Assembly (NCBI GenBank): GCA_009801085.1
Contig: VNWV01000003.1
Coordinates: 3,348,001-3,412,000, forward strand
DNA length: 64,000 bases
Origin: Lasiodiplodia sp. COLG20
Lineage: Eukaryota; Ascomycota; Dothideomycetes; Botryosphaeriales; Botryosphaeriaceae
Direction of reading: 5' to 3'
Of this stretch, positions 21,201-32,423 are shown one piece after another (position 1 is the first letter of the stretch; each line of letters opens with the position of its first letter). The notes below the pieces were generated by a model. It was not told where the DNA came from. It saw only the letters and a program-made list of their open reading frames with translations, and ran no database searches. The position numbers and the translations under genes were made by a program.

Positions 21201-24118
21201 AAAGGATGGAAAATGACCTCAATGTCAGGACTAGAACTCCTTGAGAATATTCTAGAGGGTCTGGATTTCCGTCAGAGAGCAATATCGGATGTTTCTCGGA
21301 GGACGAGGCATAGGGGCGACTGCTGGAGAAGGGGGCCAAAGGGCCGAAACCGCACCAGTAAGTTGCGCATTTCGTCGCGAGATCGATGTTTATTCTGTTC
21401 ACCCTGAGCTGATTGTCTGGAGAGATAAACCACTGTACCATGGCTGCAGTGGGTGGTTGAAGCTGCCCTTGCCCTGGCCATTGCTCCGGACCGTTCACCG
21501 AAGATGAACATCAATATAACGCGCATACTACTATCCAACATGTACTCGGTGGTTCGGAATTGCTGCAATGCTTGCTAAAATATCGCTCTTTCCAAGTGGT
21601 ATCGTTCGTTCATGCAATGTCATGTTTTGCTTCTGCGAGGAGGGTTGCAGCTCAATGCACTTCCTTGCTTGGAGAGTCGCAGCCAACGGCGCCTTATATA
21701 GGTTAGCCCAGGAACATAGAATAGCCTGTCAGTAGCAGGTCATCTGGATGGAATTATATCAAGATGCACTATTTATGCATCCTGCAGGACGTGGGACGGC
21801 TTAATGTTTATTTAAACGCAGATGATCGACCTGTATGCGGAGATGCCTATGTGGGATACGAGGGAGAAACGTCATGGACGTGGCTGTCGCGCATGCGGAA
21901 CTCTGGACCCTGAAGCTAATAGCAGACGCGTGGAATGAGTCTTATGATCGAGGCCTGGCCTGCCTGGTGCATGGATGAAGCCGGTCGAAGGTTGCATTGG
22001 CGGCCTTACTTTACGAGAGCTGAGGCCTAAAAAGCAAGAATCTTGGTTTTGTTTTTCCCTTTCCCCAGGCCCATGGATGCTTGCGTGCTTGGGCATCCTT
22101 CAGCCGCAGAGCCTCTCAACAGCCACCCGCTCTGCTGTTTCCCTGCACCCGGCGAACGATGCAAGGTGTATGTACGTACGCCTCACATGCGTTGGGGGGG
22201 ATTGCCTTCTCCACCTCGGAGCGTCGATGTGCAGCAAGAGTTCTAGACCACGGAACGAAAGGCGGGTCTGCGATCGGCCCTACGATATCAACTCTGCATC
22301 AAGTTTTCATCAACGCGCCGTCTGTATTTTGGTCACCTTTTCCCCACCCCAGTACAGTAGTGAGGAACGCCAACTCACACACCGCGACTGAGGGCATTTG
22401 TGCGCTTCCCCACCACTGACCATGGCAATGCCAAAGCGTTGTGGCTCTGAAACCGGACATGGAGATAAGGGGTGACTGTAATGATTGGGGGAACGAAGAA
22501 CCGGTCAACTGCTGCGTAGTTTTTTTACTTTTCGGGAAGGTGGGCCCCAGCCCAGGCCCTCTTTTCGCCGCTGGCAAGATTGGGATCCGAGTGGAAATGC
22601 GAAAGCATGAACCCTCAGTCGCGTGCGTTGCTGACGATTACTGAGACATGCATGAGCAGCTACCCGCTCCAGGCAGCGAACAAGGCGGTATTTCGACGAA
22701 AGAGTGTCAAGCCTTCACCCAGCTGGGGAGGAGCACGGCCGGCCGCTAGCCGGCTTGGCATCAAATGGGTGACCGGGGTTTTAGACGGGCGTCACCGCAA
22801 ATCGCGTGGTTTCGCGTCGATCAAAAGATGGAGCCCATGGCGGCCCCTCCCCTCCCTCAATCACGGGGGCCGGAAAGCGCAGGGATGCGGCGGAAGGCGC
22901 GCACGACACGCGCCCGGCGATGGCAGCGCCCGAGATCCGAGCGGGAGCGACGGGGAAAAGCGAGAAAATCGGGTTGGGTAAGCAATGGCAGGGGGCTTGG
23001 TAAGGGTCTCTGCGGTGTACTCTTTCGGAGTTAAGGGGAGTTAGCTTACTGTCTGTTGCGCGGCGGGCTGGCTGACCAAGGCGACGGTGGTGCGTTATAC
23101 AAGCGACTGCGGGATGATTAGCGGGACTAGAATGAGGGGAAATGGAAACGGGCGCGCCAGCAAACACGCCACGAAGGCGGGGATCACGATCGCAGGCGCG
23201 TGAGGGATCAGTCGGTGAAAACGGAAGGGTGGTGGAAGTTGGAAGATCCGGGCCGCCGCGAGCATCTCGACCAGCAACATGTGGATGCAGTGAGGTCTGG
23301 GAAAATCGAGCGGACGCGCTCGGCTCGCCGGGAGGAGGACGTGCGCTGACGCGACCGCGCACGGTAGCCCATCTGGCGCTGGCCGCCGGACTGCACACTA
23401 CGAGCTGGCCGGTCACCAGAATGAGGTCATGGCCGGCGACTTGTTGGTGGCTGGCCTGGCATCTTGCACATGCCGGGGCGCGCTAGCTCAACGTCGTCGG
23501 TGCGCTGGTTCTGCTGAACCAGCGGGAAGGCGCCGCCGCCCGCTGGGACTCTTGAAGAATCGTCGAAATAGGCGGCCGGCTTCGGGCGGGACTGCAGGCA
23601 TTGCTGCGGGGGTTGAGCATTGTTGCTCCCGATGCGGTCTCAGGCGCTGCTCTCCGACCCGGACCCGAGGGACGGGGCCCGTGTGCGTGCGTCGGGGCTG
23701 CTGGCAGCTGACGGGAAGCAAGGCGGAGATCTGTCGCGGATAGAGGCAGCGAGGGACCGCGTGCGACTCTTTCTTCGTGTTCTTTTTTCTCGCCGCGGGC
23801 TCCGCTTCGGGCGCCGGCCGGCGGGGCGGACTCGCAGGGCGGCGACGCTGCGGGAGCGCCGGGTCTGTGCGAGCGAGCCTGGGTGCATTAGGAATGAGTG
23901 ATGGATCACGATGAGCTCACACCAGGCACCTCCGCCCTTCTTCCGCACTACTTCTACTAATCGCTCCCCTCTCCCCTCCTCCAGCATCTTATCCCAAAAG
24001 CTTGCAACCTCCTCCCCCTCCCTGCCCGCGTCAGGAGGAAGCCGCCGCACCACCTTAATTCCGCATCCAGCAGCTCCGGACCAGCCCTGCGGCTGACGCT
24101 CCAATCCCACCACCCACC
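21201..24118. other. Long 2.9 kb intergenic region
   Basis: The first 1.5 kb has average composition. The second half (about 22700-24100) is strongly GC-rich, and its many open frames on both strands are Arg/Gly/Ala-rich translations without motifs. It may hold a long upstream region for the small membrane-protein gene or an unannotated non-coding transcript. No repeats shared with the rest of the window were found. Confidence 0.5.
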
Positions 24119-24984
24119 ATGGCTCACGGCGACTTCGGAAGACGGTGCGTAACATCTTCTGCCTAATCCATGCTTGCCTGGGGTCGCGGCCCGCTTGCAA
24201 ACAATTGTTTCGACTGTGCTAATTCGCTCGCTGCCTGAAACAGTCAAATCACTCTGGCCTTTAGCGCCTTTATGCTCATCTACAATGTCGCCTTCCTCCT
24301 ATGCATAGCCTACCTCTACGACGAACTGCCCTCGGGCATCGGCGAGAGCCTGGTCCTCTACTTTTGCGTCGCTGCCGTCCTTTGCTCGCTGGGCCTGCTA
24401 GGGACTCTCAAGGTACATACATACGTCACCACCAGGAGGCCCTTGCTTCGGCCGAGTGAACGGAACCTCATACTCCCAAACTCCACCACGGACGAAAAAT
24501 GGAAAAAAGAAAAATGCCGCTAACAAACGCGTCCCCGCAGCAATCCCAAACACTGGTGGACATTTTCGCCAACCACGTGCTCCTCGACGCTATCCTCATG
24601 ACCGTCCCGCGTGTCATCTTCTGTGCCTTCCTGACTAGCCTGCCGGGCACCCTGTGCGAGCCGTCCGACTTTCCCAACCCCTTCCGCCCTCCGACGAGCC
24701 CCAGCCTGCCGTCAGCCAGCCACAACGCCAAACGTGCCACCAGCCCGGACCGCTGCTTCGTCGTTATGAACACGGTGATGGGTGCCGCTGCTTTCCTGGC
24801 CGTTGCCAGCGGAGCCGCCCAGTGGAGTGTCGCCTTGAGGGTGCGCGAGTATGCCAAGTCGCTGAGTGCAAGTGGTCAGAGCGGTTGCGATGTGGAGAAG
24901 TCTAGCGCAGCTGTTAAGGATGAGTCCGTTCCCTCGGCGTGGGGCTACTTGGACGAGAAGAAGGCCCCTGTTGTGCTGGCATAA
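24119..24984 (+). CDS. Small four-span membrane protein, unknown function
   Basis: Three exons (24119-24144, 24244-24412, 24541-24984), introns 99 and 128 bp GT-AG, give 212 residues. The first exon encodes only MAHGDFGR plus two bases. The protein has four hydrophobic segments: ITLAFSAFMLIYNVAFLLCI, LVLYFCVAAVLCSLGLLG, ILMTVPRVIFCAFLTSL and VMGAAAFLAVASGAAQWSVA. A Pro/Ser loop separates the third and fourth. The C-terminal 45 residues are hydrophilic and likely cytosolic. I do not recognise a named family. Short exons with clean splice sites and unbroken hydrophobic segments argue that it is a real gene. Confidence 0.72.
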
Positions 24985-25207
24985 AGGGCTGCTGGAATGC
25001 ATGCATGCTGGTGCCTGAGTCGGAAAGAGCGTTAGGTGCTCGAATGGTGATGACTATACCCCTAGGTTTTTCTTTTTTTTCCTTTGCATTATGATTAGAT
25101 GAGCGACGATAGGCTCCTTTGCTTCCGAAATGAAAAAAATTGGTTAAAGCTGACGTTGGCCCCCTTTTTTTTCTATGTCTAAAATTACTCAAAAATGACA
25201 GGCACGT

Positions 25208-26410
25208 CTATCGAAGTGGTCGAGCGATCGCCATCTGTGATTGGTTAGTCAGTTTGTTGTCCTCATACAAACATTTGAAGAAATGGAGAGAAATTGTGGG
25301 GGTAGGTATTATACCATCCAGACCAACACCCGCCACTGTCTCCCTCACCCACAATGTACCCTGGTCATCCCGCCAGAATACAAACCCTGCACAGCTCCAA
25401 CCCGGCTCCTCGTACCGGGTGTATGTCCTGGCGGCCCTCAGTCCGCAGCCCTGGCATCGGCATCGGCACGGTCTCCACGCCCGAATTGCCCCACAGTGGG
25501 TGCACATCTGCTCCACGCGGCTGACCCACGCCCACAAAGGCAGCGACTTGTTTGATCTACCGGACGCCGCACGATGCGACTGGCTCATGGCCCTGCAACT
25601 GCTGCTGTTCTTGCCATTTTCTGTACCGTTGTCATTCGCCACATCCTTCATCTCTGCATCCTGCTGCTCGACCTTCACCACCCTCGTTAGCCGCCCTACG
25701 TGCCAGCAGCACACCCGCTGAGGCAGCTCGATCACGTCCCAACCCGCCTCGCCTCGCCTCTTTTTGGCCAGAATGTCTTTGCTATTGGTGGTTTCCCTCG
25801 CCGTTCGATCTGGCCTTTCACATGCGCCTGCCTTCGTTTCCATTGCTTCTTTCTCATCTTCTGCTCTTCCCATGAATTCTTGACTTAGGCTGAGTGCCGG
25901 AAAATGGTAACGATGCTGGTTAAGAGGGCCGTCGATGGTGTGGACAAGGCTGAGATCCTGCGGCGAGCATGCTGGGCTTGCGGCGCTTTTGAAGAGGTGT
26001 ACCGGGTAGGCATTACCGCAGAGGGCGCAGCGCTGTTGTTGCTGTGATGTTTGATGCTTCAGTGGAGCAACTGTGCCGGTGCCGGTGGTTGAGGAATCGA
26101 GGTTGATTGTGGAGTCCCCAGTAGTGGACGCAGGTGAGAGGTACGGCGCCAGGTAGGTACGGACGGCGATGCGGGCACACTTGTCAAGCTCTCTCACGGA
26201 CGGCGGCTGAGTGGGTGCAACCAAGGCGTGGTAAAGATAAGGGTGCGTGAGCCGGAGGGAAAGATAGGCTGGAAAAGGAAGGTGAGCGCCGATGAGGAGG
26301 TGAAGCTCGAGCGGGAGGGTGAGGAGGGTTGGCGTGTGGGTTGATGTGACGGTGGAATTGGCGGCTCCGGAAGGTGTGACACTGGGGACGACTGGACTTG
26401 AGGAAGTCAT
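25208..26410 (-). CDS. F-box-like, Cys-rich protein
   Basis: One open frame of 400 residues starting MTSSSPVVP. Residues 30-65 read TLPLELHLLIGAHLPFPAYL and LRLTHPYLY, the usual pattern of an F-box (LPxEL, then LxLxxxxLxxLRLTxKxLY). F-box proteins recruit substrates to SCF ubiquitin ligases through Skp1. Further Cys pairs follow (RCALCGNAYP, CCWHVGR, MCTHCG, CRCRCQGCG), which could bind zinc. The stretch at about 190-300 is hydrophilic and low-complexity. A C-terminal intron cannot be excluded because the last 25 residues are not motif-bearing. Substrate unknown. Confidence 0.7.
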   Translation of the reverse strand: MTSSSPVVPSVTPSGAANSTVTSTHTPTLLTLPLELHLLIGAHLPFPAYLSLRLTHPYLYHALVAPTQPPSVRELDKCARIAVRTYLAPYLSPASTTGDSTINLDSSTTGTGTVAPLKHQTSQQQQRCALCGNAYPVHLFKSAASPACSPQDLSLVHTIDGPLNQHRYHFPALSLSQEFMGRAEDEKEAMETKAGACERPDRTARETTNSKDILAKKRRGEAGWDVIELPQRVCCWHVGRLTRVVKVEQQDAEMKDVANDNGTENGKNSSSCRAMSQSHRAASGRSNKSLPLWAWVSRVEQMCTHCGAIRAWRPCRCRCQGCGLRAARTYTRYEEPGWSCAGFVFWRDDQGTLWVRETVAGVGLDGIIPTPTISLHFFKCLYEDNKLTNQSQMAIARPLR

Positions 26411-29001
26411 CGTGGTGGTCGAAGGACTGGGTGAGCGCTGTTGTCGTTGAAAGTAGGGTCGTGTTGAGTACTAGTAGACGACGTTGGACGTCCAAAATAG
26501 ATAGTCGAAAATCACGTCGATCGGGACGTTAAGATTTGATCTGCACGAGCGACTAGGACGTAATAGCTGTTAAGGGTCACAGATTCGAATCGAGGCTGAT
26601 CCTTAATTTTGCTCAAAAGAGCGGCGCACAGTAACAGGCGTTTCGACGGCCCCTGCTCCAATATATTGTTGTGTCAGCTGTAGTCAATAGATTATCAGAG
26701 CAGGATCCCGAGAGATGTGGCTGGGAAACAAGTAGATCTTCCAAGCGCCTTGTCCAAGTGACTTTCGGTTTGAGGCCGACGATCACATGTAACATAGACG
26801 TTTGCTCAAACCGAGTACCTTTTTTGGGCTGTTGTCGCACAGAAACGGGAGTCCAGGGGGGAAAGACTGAGGAGACCGGACAGTGATCTAATAAAATAAA
26901 GAAAGCTCTTGGACCTGAGACCTTCAAGACCACGGCGCTATCAGTAAGCTTAAATCATGCTGCGTGGGAGAGTCACTCCGACATAGCCCTGGTTACGCCG
27001 CACGCGCCGCCCCCGCCGCCTCCATGTGTGTACCAGCAAGCGCTCGGTGGGCTTCCATGTTTGAAGGCGAGCGGTTAGATCTCTGGCAATGCAAGGGCCG
27101 TCTCGGATCGAGATTCCTACTTCCAAGATTGGTTTGTTTCCTGACAGGACCAGCGGGCGAGGATGACGTTTGTCGGTGTTGGCGGCACGGCGCACAAACC
27201 GGACTTCTTTTCAATCTCTGTCTCCCAGGAATGCGGCACGTGAGTAAACGGCGACTTGGAAGGTATTGAGTGATGTAATCCGCCAAGCTGGAGAAAGAGG
27301 TGCGCCTCCTGACGGAAAAGCAAGGCACGTGCTTTTGAGGGCGTGAGACACAAATGACGAACGGCGCAAACGGGCCGTTGCAGCGTATGACACAGGAACC
27401 AGGGCATAAACGAGTTCCTGGGTGCAGTTGGAAAGAAGAATGGGGGTTGCACGCGAGAAGGCGGCAGTGCAGGGTTTTTAGCCTGAAAATAGCAGGATGA
27501 GAGGAGAAGGAGATGGAGCGGAAGAGAGAGGCGCATGTGCTTGAGACATGCGGCGCAGAAAAGAATGTGGAAAGCGCCATCTATGAAGCCATATCGTCGA
27601 CACGGCTCTCGCTGGCCTGAAACTGAGGGTCGGATCGGCAACTGAGTCGTCTCTATATTATGAGACGCAGGGTCTGTCTTCGATGGGGGCAGCAGTCGGC
27701 TTGTGAAGGGCTAGTCGGGACGGCAGCCACGAGGATGCCGAACACCCTCTGGGCTCGGCAGCTAGATGGTTTGGTGCTAGAGCATGCACGGCGTTCCGTT
27801 AATGGGTAGATCCGGGCAGGGTTCGGCCAAGCTCATGATCGAGTGCTCCTGCGCGATCTTCTTGGAGCGCGAGAATTTGGAGGTCATGCACCGAGCGAGG
27901 CGCAAGGAATGCAGGTGTTGCTCCCTGCCCAATGCCGTCACATTTGGGCAGCGTGACAGGCGGGGCAGGCGCGCTTTTGTGATGGCTGCGATCGATGCTG
28001 TCAGTGTCAAGCCACCGTGACTCCACCGGCTACGAGACGGCGCGTGTGACGGGGCTGCAGTTCAGCGCAGGCGAGCAGCGCTGACGGCAAAAAAGGCCGC
28101 GGCAGCAGCTTGGACGCGGGCCGGGCGCGGGGATCGCGCTCGTGCGGGCTGGAGGCTCGAAGATGCGCAGCGGGGAAGTGGTTGGCAGTTCTGGTCCTGC
28201 AGCAAGTGGTGCAGCGCGGGAGTCGGTGCTCGTCGGTGCTCGCAGGAGGAGGAGCCTCGGGGTGCCCCCGCGGCGGCGCAAGTGCAGTCGCTCGCTTGCC
28301 GCGCCGTTGGCCCACGGCAGCGACCAGCCGCGCCCGGGGAGACGTCATGCATGGGCAGAGTTTTTGCGCGCATCGCAGCGCGACTCGGCCTAGCAAGGCG
28401 AGCCAGCCGCCGCTCTGCGCCGCAGCGGGCAGCGTGTAGAAAAGACGCGGCATCGCCCTCTGCTGCTAGGCCTGCGCTCAGGGCTGTCGGAAATGAGCAG
28501 CGTCGCCTAGCGCGGACCCATCACGGGCATTAATTAGTACTCTCCTGAGTATTCCTGCGTTGCAGCACTCAACACCCGCTGTGAACAGCGTCTACCATCC
28601 TCTCATCCGACCACGCTCCCTCCCCGGACGGTGCGCAGAGCAGAACCGTCACTCCTTTAGTCTCCGCCGCTGCGAGCGCATCCCCGAGCACAGGTGCGTG
28701 TGTGCGTGTCTGTGTGCCAGAGCGTGTGCCACGCCTCGGACGCCGCGCGCCCAAAATCTTTTTGCCTTGAGCACCCACTTTCCCCCGTGCGCCCTCCCCC
28801 AACACCACGCCTGTACATAGCGCCCGAGGCACACCACCGCCCTCCCAGTGCTCAGCTAATCCCTCCAGTCTGCCATCAGCATTCTGCTTACCCGGCCTCC
28901 CTCGCCCAAAATAATCCTCGCTGCCTGCCGAGCCCTTCCAAAGAGCCTGCGCGCCATTCTTCCCTCGAGCCCAAGCTCCGCGCCCCTAACACGCCACCAC
29001 C
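26411..29001. other. Long 2.6 kb intergenic region
   Basis: This is the shared upstream region of the divergent F-box-like and disordered-protein genes. The part at 28000-28500 is very GC-rich; 28560-29000 is C-rich leader-like sequence just before the next start codon. Open frames such as 27641-27117 on the minus strand lack motifs and are not called. Confidence 0.5.
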
Positions 29002-30554
29002 ATGTCCGCATACTACGGCAATGAACAGGCCTGGCCCGCTGGCCGCCAGCCTTCCTGGGAGGGCCCCGCCCCGCCCTCGCGCTCCGGTAGGCCGCGACCA
29101 CTGCTGCCGCATCAAGAAGACGTATGCTAACTCCAGCACAGGCACCAGCTCCACCGTCCAGCGCGATGAGCCCGCCGCCTTTGCCTCGCAAATAGAAGGT
29201 ACGTCGCCGCGCTGCCGCCGCCTGCCCTACCGCTCGACCGATGCGGCTGGATCGTCGCCGTCGCCGCAGTGATGACGATGACGCCGATGCCATCGCGCCG
29301 GGCCCCATTTTCCATTGAATCGTTGACTGACGGATATCGTGCAGAGGTCGAGCGTGCCATTGACAATCTGTACAAGAGCGGCAAGATGCCCATGTTCGGT
29401 GTGCCCGGCATGCCGCCCGTGCCTGGCGTGCCGCGCCGTGACTCGATGCCACCGATGGGCGGTCGCCCGTACGGCGGTGGTGAGTTCGGTAAGAGTGCGC
29501 TGCCCCCGGCTGCTGCTGCTGCGCGCAGGCGGAACTGACTGCTTGCTCCAGACCCGCGCATGGCCGACGGCCAGCGTCACCACTCGGTAAGCGACTACGA
29601 TGGCATTCGCTCCAACTCGACCTCGCAGAACCTCCAGGGGTACTACGCCAACCAGCGCTTTGCGCCGCGTCCCAACGAGACCGACCAAATGATGCAGGCG
29701 AAGCGGCGCATGGCTGCTCAGCGGGAACGGGATCTACGCAACTATCACCAAGAGCAGCAATACAACCGGAGTAAGGAGATTGAGAATGGACAATAGAATA
29801 GGAGAAAGTAGTTAACCCATCAGGTGTTCTTTCAGATATCTCGGGAGCCAAGTCCGACCGTTCAATGTCTCCAAACGCCATGAGTGAGGACGAGCGCCGT
29901 GAGCTCATCGCGCGCCAGCACCGTGCCCTGTACGGCGAAAACTCCAACCTTTACGTCGACGGGACCGCCCGCCAGTCGAGCCAGGACGCCCGGGTCGCAA
30001 CGAGCCTCGCTGGCCGGGGGCCCTCGCCGCTTGCCTTCGACCCCTTCGGCATGCAGAGCAGCGGCGGCGATCCCGCGGTGCAGATGCCGGTCCGTGATGG
30101 CAAGGATGCGAACGCCGGGGCCCAGCGCTCTCGCGCCAATAGCACTTCGTCGCCGTCGTCGAACCCGAATGCATCCTTCAGCCTGTTCGACAATGCTCAG
30201 CAGTCAAGCAGGACCTCGACCTCGTCGCCCACGGGTGGCTCTCCTCCTCGCGGCGGCTTGAAGTCGGGAGGATCTACGGGTGTCGCGCCGATCGGTACTC
30301 GTCCGACTCAGGCCGCAGGCCAGGCGGCGAACCCGGCGCTCAACAAGCGCTCGACTACGCCGCTCCCGTCGCCGTTGAGCTTCGGCTTCACGGCGAGCGA
30401 CCAGAACGGCAACGAGCGCTCGGCGTCGACGTCGTCCAACCCCTCCTCGAGCGTCACCGACAAGGGTGTCGCCGGCCTCGGCTGGGGCAGCAACAGCGGC
30501 GTGTGGGGCTCCTCCAAGAGCTCTCTCGGCGTCCAGGCCTCGGTCTGGGGCTAA
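29002..30554 (+). CDS. Conserved disordered protein, unknown function
   Basis: Five exons (29002-29086, 29142-29198, 29345-29479, 29552-29770, 29836-30554) encode 404 residues. All four introns interrupt codons in phase 1, and each has a GT donor and AG acceptor. The start ATG is in CCACCATGTC. Segments that look constrained are MSAYYGNEQ, SQIE/EVERAIDNLYKSGK, QGYYANQRFAPRPNETDQMM, RRMAAQRERDLRNYH and NAMSEDERRELIARQHRALY. The C-terminal half is Ser/Thr/Pro/Gly-rich and ends in WG repeats (GLGWGSNSGVWG, SVWG). No enzyme motif is visible. I do not recognise a named family; short helical motifs inside disorder suggest a scaffold or RNA/protein-binding adaptor, which is inference. Confidence 0.75.
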
Positions 30555-32423
30555 ATCATCATGTCAAACCAAGTATCGTATTTGGTTTGGCATTCTTTCT
30601 GCTTTCAACAAAAAAGATGCGAAACCTTTATGCATGCGTGGGCGGAGCTTCGGAATTACTGGGTGGCCGGCAGGAACAGGATTTCGGAGTTCAAATCTTT
30701 CTTGACGACAAGAGTACTTGCTTTATTCCCTGGGACGGAGTTTTTGCATTTCAGGGTGTTCCTGGGGGGCATAAACTTTGCGCTCTGTCCACACACTCTA
30801 CGTACACGAATTTTTGGTTGATAAAACGGTCAGGGGAGGTGTTTCAGTTGCGTCGGTCGTCCTTCTACTCGCGCTCTCTGGGTCCTTGGTCTGCTTCTTC
30901 ACATCTTCACCAGTCTTCCAGCGCACGAAACGAAACCGGGGGGTGTGGGTGTTTAGCTGGCGGCCACGATTGCTCATGAGGGATGGCATGGATACCTTTT
31001 AAGAAAGACGGGTCGGACGGATATGGTTGTTCATCGTTTTTGTCTATTTCACGGGCTGGTGGGTCAATGGCGCAATCCTTTTTTTCAAACACACATCACA
31101 CATCACAAAAAATGTTCTGCTTTCTCTCGCGCTCTAGGATCCCCCTTTGTTGTCCAGTTGCTCCCTTTAACTTATACCCCTACCTTATACCTCGCAACAG
31201 TATCTCCATTACTTTTGCTTTGGAAACTAAATGGGAAGGAGAAGGAGTTCAAATCACTTCATGCTTGGCGGGGTTCCGGATCATTGGAGTGGGGCACGGC
31301 GCTGAAAAAGAGTCCGGATGCAGGGAGGATTTCTGGTTTCTTCTCCCTTCTTTCTTAAAAAGCACGGGTTCGGAGCAACAATCATCTGTCGTTTTCTTCT
31401 TGCACCCGGGGGAGCCTCCTGTACGAGTTCAGGCGGCGCTTCCCATCTGGTTGGTTTTAGGGGTTTGGATTTTCTGCTTTTTCTGTATGAGAGGTGCTTT
31501 GGCGGTGTACGTCTGTTTTGGCTGTGGACGAGGAGCCGGCTATGCCTCTTTTAGTTGGCTTGCACTGTCATTTTCGGATTGTCTTTGGAAGTGGGGCTTT
31601 TGAGGTCAAGGTTGGATTTAGTGAGGTCGCATCTGCGTGTGCTGTAATATTGTAATGACGGATCTGCTTTCGCGGTCCTCAACGAGATGTATATCGGGTT
31701 GGTATGGTCTGCTTTATGCATGTGGTAGTTCTTGACTCACGAAGCTATGCTCCGCGCATGGTCCACCTATCTTTAATTGGAAATCTTTCGCAAGATGAGC
31801 AGTGGGGCTAGGGTTGAAGTGACGTGGTTCAGACCACCTTGATGTCTCAAGAAGATGAGAGGATTGGCCCGAAGGGACTCCGTGGCTAAAGGTAAGGACG
31901 TTTCCCAAGGGCGAGCGTGTCGGCTTGTCCCGTTTACGCAATCTCAACAACACGGAGAGTCGGCAACAAAGGATCCCTTGATAATGATGAAATCATTTGC
32001 GGGGTTAATAAAACCGTTGAGACATGTCTGTGCATTCATTCGTATGCCTACATTCCTCTGTAGTAACTGTAGATGAAAGATTTGTCTAGCTCGACTCAAT
32101 TGTTGTTGGCTACTCGGGTTGTCATCACCTTGTCCAATAGATCGCTCAATCTCCAATCCAAGTTATTTAGGGTTTCACTTCAACAAGAAGTATGTTGAAT
32201 GTTGAAACATTCTGTTAAAAAGGAGGGTTTTATGCTTGGACACAGTGCATCGGCCTACATAACGATTTAGAAAGGGAGAGAATGGTAACGAAAGAAGAAA
32301 CGCATAACATCATTGTAAAAGATATTAAGAACTACTGATTAGCTCAAAAGACTGAAGATCATCCAAGTCATCATTCATAAGCTCCTCCATACATCTTTCC
32401 GATACCACCTCTTACTACTATTC
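30555..32423. other. Intergenic 1.9 kb between convergent genes
   Basis: This space between the convergent disordered-protein and amine-oxidase genes holds both 3' ends. The plus-strand frame at 30983-31603 has no family motif. T- and G-rich runs occur near 30950-31560. No MITE copy is present. Confidence 0.5.

Noticed and set aside
22781..24200. Several 150-210 codon frames on both strands.
   Set aside because: GC-rich shadow frames without motifs; no consistent splice structure.
26570..26610. AGATTCGAATCGAGG looks like a tRNA B-box.
   Set aside because: The flanks do not pair into a T-stem or acceptor stem on either strand.
30983..31603. 206-codon frame downstream of the disordered-protein gene.
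   Set aside because: Composition is erratic, no motif is present, and the position fits 3' untranslated sequence.
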